Assembly: GCA_002366775.1 (NCBI GenBank)
Contig: DFBW01000262.1
Span: 1 to 9,656 of the forward strand
Origin: Roseovarius sp. UBA3070
GTDB lineage: Bacteria > Pseudomonadota > Alphaproteobacteria > Rhodobacterales > Rhodobacteraceae
Reading direction: 5' to 3'
Length of the DNA stretch: 9,656 nt
In this document: positions 5,346 through 9,656 of the stretch, in pieces
Numbering within the stretch: the stretch's first letter is position 1
How the letters are laid out: each line of letters opens with the position of its first letter
The notes under the pieces: model-generated
Told to the model about the DNA's origin: nothing
Databases searched by the model: none
The model's input: only the letters and a program-made list of their open reading frames with translations
Made by a program: the position numbers and the translations under genes

Positions 5346-8027
5346 GTGGCAATGTTTGAACTTTTTGCCTGATCCGCAGGGGCAAGCCTCATTTCGGCCG
5401 GGGTTGCCCCAAGTGCTGGGGTCATCCTCAACAAAGCCTTCGAGGGCGTTCTCGGGATTGCCCACAGGTGTTGCCTGTTCTGCCGGTGCTTGCATGGCGG
5501 CCTGTTGCTCTTGCATCTGCTGCATCAGGGCGTCTTGCTCCTCCTGCGTCATAGGGCGGATTTGCGACAGTTTTTGTGACACATCCTGACGCAGACTGTT
5601 GAGCATGGTTTCAAACAGTCCGAACGCCTCGTTCTTGTATTCGTTCAATGGGTCACGTTGGGCATAGCCACGAAAGCCCACAACCGAACGCAAATGCTCA
5701 AGCGTCAACAAATGTTCGCGCCATTTCGTATCAATCGTTTGCAGCAAAACCTGCTTTTCGATCTGACGCATATTTTCAGGGCCAAAGCTTTCGGCCTTTT
5801 CGGACATCATTTTGTCAGCGGCTTCTTCCAGGCGCTCGGCGATATCATCGTCATCCACGCCTTCCTCAGCCGCCCAGTCCACAACCGGCACATCCAGATT
5901 AAACTGTTCAATCAGCGCCTTGTGCAAGCCTTCGGTATCCCACTGATCCGCATAGGTTTTAGGTGGCATATAGGTGTCGATCAGATCATCAATCACCTCG
6001 CCACGCATGTCTTGCACGATTTCGGAAAGGTCTTCGGCCTTCATGATATCCAACCGTTGCTTGAAGATCACCTTGCGCTGATCGTTCATCACATCGTCAA
6101 ATTTCAACAGCTGTTTGCGGATGTCAAAGTTGCGCCCCTCGACCTTGGCCTGAGCGCGCTCCAGCGATTTGTTCACCCAAGGGTGAATGATCGCTTCGCC
6201 CTCTTTCATGCCCAGGGTGGACAGCACTTTTTCCAACCGTTCAGAGCCAAAGATACGCATCAGATCATCGTCAAGGCTAAGCAGGAACGATGACCGCCCC
6301 GGATCACCCTGACGGCCCGACCGGCCACGAAGCTGATTGTCGATGCGCCGGCTTTCATGGCGTTCTGTCGACAAAACAAACAACCCGCCAGCATCCTTGA
6401 CCGCTTGCTCATCAGCCTCATGCGCGGCTTCAATCTTGGCTCGGATTTCTTCGGGATCATCATCAGGGGCCGCAGCAATCGCCTCCATGATCTTGAATTC
6501 AACATTGCCACCCAGCTTAATATCCGTGCCTCGGCCCGCCATATTAGTCGCAATGGTCACAGCACCAAATTTACCGGCATCGGCGACGATTTGCGCCTCT
6601 TGCTCGTGTTGGCGTGCGTTTAGAACATTGTGCTTGATTTTAGCGTCCGTCAGCAATTGGCTCAGCATCTCAGATTTTTCAATCGAGGTTGTACCAACCA
6701 GGATCGGCTGGCCCTTCTCATTGGCCTCGCGGATCACGGTGATCGCTTCGTCAAATTTCTCTTTTGCGGTGCGGAATACCGCGTCATCATCATCCACGCG
6801 CGAAATCGGCATGTTGGTTGGCACTTCGACCACACCGAGCCCGTAAATTTCACTAAATTCTTCGGCCTCGGTCGCAGCGGTGCCTGTCATGCCCGACAGT
6901 TTTTCGTACAGGCGGAAATAGTTCTGGAATGTCACCTGCGCCAACGTCACGTTTTCAGGGCGGATTTCGACGCCTTCCTTGGCCTCAATCGCCTGATGCA
7001 GACCCTCAGACATGCGGCGCCCGGCCATCATGCGACCGGTGAATTCATCAATCAGGATAACTTCGCCATCGCGGACGATATAATCCTTGTCGCGCGAAAA
7101 CAGTTTATGCGCGCGCAGGCCCTGGTTGACGTGGTGCACAATCGTAGTGCTTTCTGGGTCGTACAACGATTGACCTTCTTCCAGAATTCCCTCGCGCAGC
7201 AATATCTGTTCCAGAAATTCATTGCCTTCGTCGGTGAAGGTCACGTTCTTGTTCTTTTCGTCCATCGTGAAATGCTCTTCGAGCAATTCGGGGATCAATT
7301 TGTCGATTGAAATATACAGGTCACTCCGGTCCTGCGCCGGGCCTGAGATAATCAAAGGCGTGCGCGCCTCGTCAATCAGGATACTGTCCACCTCATCCAC
7401 AATGGCAAAGAAATGGTCGCGCTGGTTCATTTCCTCAAGCGAGGAGCGCATGTTGTCGCGCAGATAATCAAACCCCAATTCATTGTTGGTGGCATAGGTG
7501 ATATCGGCGGCATAGGCCTCGTGTTTTTCGCCGTCCGGTTGCTGGGGGTAAACCACACCGGTGGTCATGCCCAAAGCCGTGAACACGTTGCTCATCCACT
7601 CCGCATCGCGGCGGGCCAGATAATCGTTTACCGTAACGATATGCACGCCCCGGCCGGTCAGCGCATTCAGATAGGCAGGCAGCGTGGCAACAAGGGTTTT
7701 ACCCTCGCCTGTCTTCATTTCAGAAATATTTCCCTGATGCAGGAAAATCCCGCCCATCAGCTGCACATCAAAGGCCCGAAGACCCAACGCACGGCGCGCG
7801 CCCTCACGGCAATTTGCAAAGGCTTCGGGCAGCAGCGATTCAAGGCTTTCTCCGCCCGATACGCGTGCTTTGAATTCAGCCGTTTTTTCGATCAGCCCCT
7901 CATCCGAGAGCGCCTCAAACTCAGGCTCTAACGCGTTGATCTGCTCAATTAGCGGGCGCGTCGCTTTGATTTTACGGTCATTTGGCGTTCCAAAAATCTT
8001 TTTGGTGACAGTTCCAAATCCCAGCAT
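5331..8027 (-). CDS. secA: Protein translocase ATPase SecA
   Basis: A full-length 898-residue SecA, normal for alphaproteobacteria. It is the cytoplasmic motor that hydrolyses ATP to push unfolded preproteins through SecYEG. Visible motifs: Walker A GEGKT at 107-111 (MKTGEGKTL context), Walker B DEVD at 211-214 followed by DEAR at 219-222, the preprotein cross-linking region after that, GTTSIEKSE and [13 protein letters not shown] of the second nucleotide-binding domain, and [10 protein letters not shown] with the arginine finger. The C-terminus has a Gln/Met-rich linker and then the zinc motif [14 protein letters not shown] (Cys882, Cys884, Cys893, His894), the site that binds SecB and phospholipid. 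The N-terminus [13 protein letters not shown] with [10 protein letters not shown] is the standard start, though the ribosome binding site is weak (GGA only). It diverges from a periplasmic folding enzyme; a good promoter candidate lies at 8139-8167. No SecM-like leader peptide is visible. Confidence 0.98.
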   Translation of the reverse strand: MLGFGTVTKKIFGTPNDRKIKATRPLIEQINALEPEFEALSDEGLIEKTAEFKARVSGGESLESLLPEAFANCREGARRALGLRAFDVQLMGGIFLHQGNISEMKTGEGKTLVATLPAYLNALTGRGVHIVTVNDYLARRDAEWMSNVFTALGMTTGVVYPQQPDGEKHEAYAADITYATNNELGFDYLRDNMRSSLEEMNQRDHFFAIVDEVDSILIDEARTPLIISGPAQDRSDLYISIDKLIPELLEEHFTMDEKNKNVTFTDEGNEFLEQILLREGILEEGQSLYDPESTTIVHHVNQGLRAHKLFSRDKDYIVRDGEVILIDEFTGRMMAGRRMSEGLHQAIEAKEGVEIRPENVTLAQVTFQNYFRLYEKLSGMTGTAATEAEEFSEIYGLGVVEVPTNMPISRVDDDDAVFRTAKEKFDEAITVIREANEKGQPILVGTTSIEKSEMLSQLLTDAKIKHNVLNARQHEQEAQIVADAGKFGAVTIATNMAGRGTDIKLGGNVEFKIMEAIAAAPDDDPEEIRAKIEAAHEADEQAVKDAGGLFVLSTERHESRRIDNQLRGRSGRQGDPGRSSFLLSLDDDLMRIFGSERLEKVLSTLGMKEGEAIIHPWVNKSLERAQAKVEGRNFDIRKQLLKFDDVMNDQRKVIFKQRLDIMKAEDLSEIVQDMRGEVIDDLIDTYMPPKTYADQWDTEGLHKALIEQFNLDVPVVDWAAEEGVDDDDIAERLEEAADKMMSEKAESFGPENMRQIEKQVLLQTIDTKWREHLLTLEHLRSVVGFRGYAQRDPLNEYKNEAFGLFETMLNSLRQDVSQKLSQIRPMTQEEQDALMQQMQEQQAAMQAPAEQATPVGNPENALEGFVEDDPSTWGNPGRNEACPCGSGKKFKHCHGRLV

Positions 8028-8049
8028 ATTTTATCCGTTCCGCTGTTTC

Positions 8050-8066
8050 GCCTTTTCGTGAAAGGC
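8050..8066 (-). other. Hairpin in the presumed secA leader
   Basis: GCCTTT (8050-8055) pairs with AAAGGC (8061-8066) around a five-base loop, 22 bases upstream of the secA ATG. If transcription begins at the promoter proposed near 8139-8167, this lies in the untranslated leader. It is small and may be chance; a role in secA translation is speculative. Confidence 0.3.
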
Positions 8067-8072
8067 TATTGC

Positions 8073-8101
8073 TTGCCCCGCCCGTTGCAGCACCCTACAA
8101 G
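8073..8101 (+). promoter_or_regulatory. Possible sigma-70 promoter for the isomerase-argJ operon
   Basis: TTGCCC (8073-8078), a 17-base GC-rich spacer and TACAAG (8096-8101) give four of six consensus matches in each box. The predicted start near 8108 would leave a leader of about 110 bases that reads through the palindrome at 8141-8160. No better plus-strand candidate was seen, but the evidence is moderate only. Confidence 0.35.
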
Positions 8102-8138
8102 TTGGCGAGCATGGGCCGTTTGCTCTTGATCTTAAGGC

Positions 8139-8167
8139 GATGTAAGGGGCTGCCCCTACAGTGTCAA
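8139..8167 (-). promoter_or_regulatory. Candidate sigma-70 promoter of secA
   Basis: On the minus strand there is a perfect -35 TTGACA (complement of 8162-8167), exactly 17 bases of spacer (8145-8161), and TACATC (complement of 8139-8144) as -10 box. The -10 is weak, with three matches to TATAAT. Transcription would begin near 8132, giving a secA leader of about 105 bases. The spacer consists almost wholly of the palindrome at 8141-8160. Confidence 0.5.
8141..8160. promoter_or_regulatory. Palindrome in the secA / isomerase divergent region
   Basis: TGTAAGGGG and CCCCTACA flank a central CTG. Arms TGTA/TACA and GGGGC/GCCCC match perfectly apart from one extra A at 8145. As DNA it lies across the spacer and -10 box of the proposed secA promoter and could be an operator. 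As plus-strand RNA it would fold as a GC-rich hairpin in the isomerase leader. No known regulator site was recognised. Confidence 0.45.
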
Positions 8168-8218
8168 CGTTGCGTGCAATGAACGCATTCAATCCCACGG
8201 GCCGCAAAGGATACCGGT

Positions 8219-9076
8219 ATGAAATTTCGACCTACTTTTCTGGCTGCAGCCACTCTGGCCATAGCCACGTTACACACGATACCAGCCCTGTCGCAGGACA
8301 CGCCCAGCGCAGATACAATTCTGGCCACTGTTGATGACACTGTTATCACTCTGGGTCATGTGATTGCCCTGCGATCCAGCCTGCCACCGCATTATGATCA
8401 ACTTGAGAATGACGTGTTGTTTGACGGCATCCTGAGCCAATTGATCCAACACACGTTGCTGGCGCAATCATTAAAGGATGGGCCATCGCGGCGCTCTTTG
8501 CTGCTCATTGAAAACGAAAGCCGTGCGATTGCTGCGGGCGAGGCGGTAGATGCCGTTTCTGGCACCACAATCACTGAAGCGCAGATTGAGACCGCTTATA
8601 AGTCTGAGTACCTACAAACGGACCCTGACACAGAATACAATGCCGCGCATATCCTGGTTGAAACCGAGGAAGAGGCCACATCACTGGTTCAAAAACTGGC
8701 TGAGGGGGGCGATTTTGCTGCTTTGGCACGGGAATTCTCCACTGGCCCCTCTGGCCCGAATGGGGGCGATCTGGGTTGGTTTAGCAAAGGCGTGATGGTT
8801 GAGCCCTTTTTTGATGCCGTCGCGGTGCTTGAGGCCGGTCAGGTTTCCGACCCGGTCAAAACCCAATTTGGCTGGCATATCATCAAACTGCTGGAAACCC
8901 GCTCCCAAGATCGGCCAAAATTGGATGATGTGCGCGAACAGTTGGAAACTAGCCTGCGCGAAGAAGCCTTTGAAACCCATATTGCTGACCTTGAAAAGGC
9001 AGCCAAGATCGACCGCCCGGATATCAGTGCCATCAGCCCCGATATACTGAACAACATTGACCTGCTGGAGAAATAG
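8219..9076 (+). CDS. Secreted parvulin-type peptidyl-prolyl cis-trans isomerase
   Basis: A 285-residue exported isomerase. Residues 1-25 form a Sec signal peptide ending ALS before Q26. Residues 30-135 form a helical SurA/PrsA-like chaperone segment that opens with ATVDDTVITLGHV. Residues about 139-227 are the parvulin domain: AAHILVETEEEA with His144, FAALAREFSTGPSGPNGGDLGWFSKG, the MVEPFFDAV segment, and FGWHIIKL with His220. The core residues of the family are present. A helical C-terminal tail follows. It should speed proline isomerisation and fold exported proteins in the periplasm. AAAGGA lies 7 bases before the ATG. It diverges from secA and is followed 2 bases later by argJ, so the two are co-transcribed. 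It may be listed as SurA- or PpiC/PrsA-like; it has one parvulin domain, where E. coli SurA has two. Confidence 0.93.
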   Translation: MKFRPTFLAAATLAIATLHTIPALSQDTPSADTILATVDDTVITLGHVIALRSSLPPHYDQLENDVLFDGILSQLIQHTLLAQSLKDGPSRRSLLLIENESRAIAAGEAVDAVSGTTITEAQIETAYKSEYLQTDPDTEYNAAHILVETEEEATSLVQKLAEGGDFAALAREFSTGPSGPNGGDLGWFSKGVMVEPFFDAVAVLEAGQVSDPVKTQFGWHIIKLLETRSQDRPKLDDVREQLETSLREEAFETHIADLEKAAKIDRPDISAISPDILNNIDLLEK

Positions 9077-9078
9077 CC

Positions 9079-9656
9079 ATGGGTGCCACGCCTGCCAAAT
9101 CTCCATTAGCCCCAGCCGGGTTTCCTGATTTGCCTGAAATTGGCGGTGTCGAGTTTGCAATCGCCGAGGCGGGTGTGCGTTACCAAGGCCGGCCGGATGT
9201 AATGCTGGCCTGTTTGGCCAAAGGCACAGCGATTGCCGGGGCGTTCACGCAGTCCAGCACACGGTCAGCCGCAGTGCTGGATTGCCAGTCCAAGGTTGGT
9301 GGCGACAATAGCCAAGGGGCTGCAATCATTGTGAATTCGGGCAATGCCAATGCCTTTACCGGGCGCCATGGGTTGGATTCGGTTAATGCGGTCACGCAGG
9401 CCGTTGCGCAGGCGGTTGGCGTACCTGAGGGGCGCGTGTTTTCCGCCTCAACCGGCGTGATCGGCGAAGCACTGCCACATGACAAGATCAACGACAAACT
9501 GACAGAAATGGCGGATTCTTTGTCGCCCGGCGCCATTGAACAGGCCGCTGGCGCAATCATGACCACTGATACCTTCGCCAAAGGCGCAGGCACAGTGATT
9601 GATATAGATGGCCAAAAGCTCCGCATTGCGGGCTTCGCCAAAGGATCAGGCATGAT
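9079..9656 (+). CDS. argJ: Glutamate N-acetyltransferase / ornithine acetyltransferase ArgJ, N-terminal part
   Basis: The first 192 codons of ArgJ, cut by the right edge. The enzyme moves the acetyl group from N-acetylornithine to glutamate, the recycling step of arginine biosynthesis; some forms also use acetyl-CoA. Visible family signatures are the early GVEFAIAEAGVRY, IIVNSGNANAFTG (about 87-99), SASTGVIGE (about 123-131) with the Thr-Gly of the oxyanion hole, and IMTTDTFAKGAG (about 160-171). The self-cleavage site with its nucleophilic threonine (ATMLAF type) lies just beyond the last visible residues, GFAKGSGM, so processing cannot be judged. The ATG lies 2 bases after the isomerase stop, with GGAG 8 bases upstream inside the isomerase's last codons, which points to translational coupling. 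Confidence 0.95.
   Translation, partial: MGATPAKSPLAPAGFPDLPEIGGVEFAIAEAGVRYQGRPDVMLACLAKGTAIAGAFTQSSTRSAAVLDCQSKVGGDNSQGAAIIVNSGNANAFTGRHGLDSVNAVTQAVAQAVGVPEGRVFSASTGVIGEALPHDKINDKLTEMADSLSPGAIEQAAGAIMTTDTFAKGAGTVIDIDGQKLRIAGFAKGSGM

Noticed and set aside
5658..7310. Two long plus-strand open frames (5658-6293 and 6630-7310) opposite secA
   Set aside because: Both are shadows of the certain secA reading frame, with no initiation signals and no recognisable domains.
8165..8187. CAACGTTG palindrome and TGCGT/ACGCA repeat upstream of the isomerase gene as regulator sites
   Set aside because: They are short, imperfectly placed, partly overlap the secA -35 box, and match no regulator motif I know.
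1..9656. Search for mobile elements, CRISPR arrays, tRNAs, toxin-antitoxin or defence genes, and frameshifted genes
   Set aside because: Nothing found: all long frames are intact housekeeping or envelope genes, no spaced direct repeats, no terminal inverted repeats and no tRNA-like cloverleaf were seen. radC, sometimes a marker of mobile regions, sits here between core genes.

Overview
This window looks like core chromosome of an alphaproteobacterium, most likely a marine Rhodobacteraceae member (Roseobacter group). The grounds are the GC-leaning codon use, the style of the SecA N-terminus and its C-terminal zinc motif, the DnaK/DnaJ sequences, and a SecA gene diverging from a parvulin isomerase that is followed by argJ. 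This placement comes from recognising protein families and was not checked against a database.

Layout. Positions 1-1711 (+) hold the 3' end of dnaK, a very strong intercistronic RNA hairpin, complete dnaJ and an intrinsic terminator. Positions 1712-2532 (+) hold a short leader with two interleaved inverted repeats, then radC. A 107-base convergent gap follows. On the minus strand, read right to left from 8027 to 2640, are secA, an uncharacterised membrane-anchored protein with four extracytoplasmic cysteines, and a secreted fusion of a PstS-like substrate-binding domain to an OmpA-type peptidoglycan-binding domain. The last two genes are 25 bases apart and probably co-transcribed; secA lies 101 bases upstream of them. 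A 191-base divergent region (8028-8218) separates secA from a plus-strand pair: a secreted parvulin-type peptidyl-prolyl isomerase and, 2 bases later, the 5' two-fifths or so of argJ, which runs off the window. No stretch longer than about 200 bases lacks a gene.

How the genes fit together. Most products deal with protein folding and export. DnaK/DnaJ keep cytoplasmic and pre-secretory proteins soluble, SecA drives them through SecYEG, and the isomerase helps fold them in the periplasm. The two uncharacterised minus-strand proteins act in the envelope. radC (a JAMM-domain protein of unclear role) and argJ (arginine biosynthesis) are unrelated passengers.

I see no CRISPR array, insertion sequence, prophage, toxin-antitoxin pair, defence island, tRNA or rRNA, and no clearly new multi-gene system. 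The observations most worth following are the envelope gene pair behind secA, the radC leader, the dnaK-dnaJ hairpin, and a palindrome lying in the spacer of a good candidate secA promoter.
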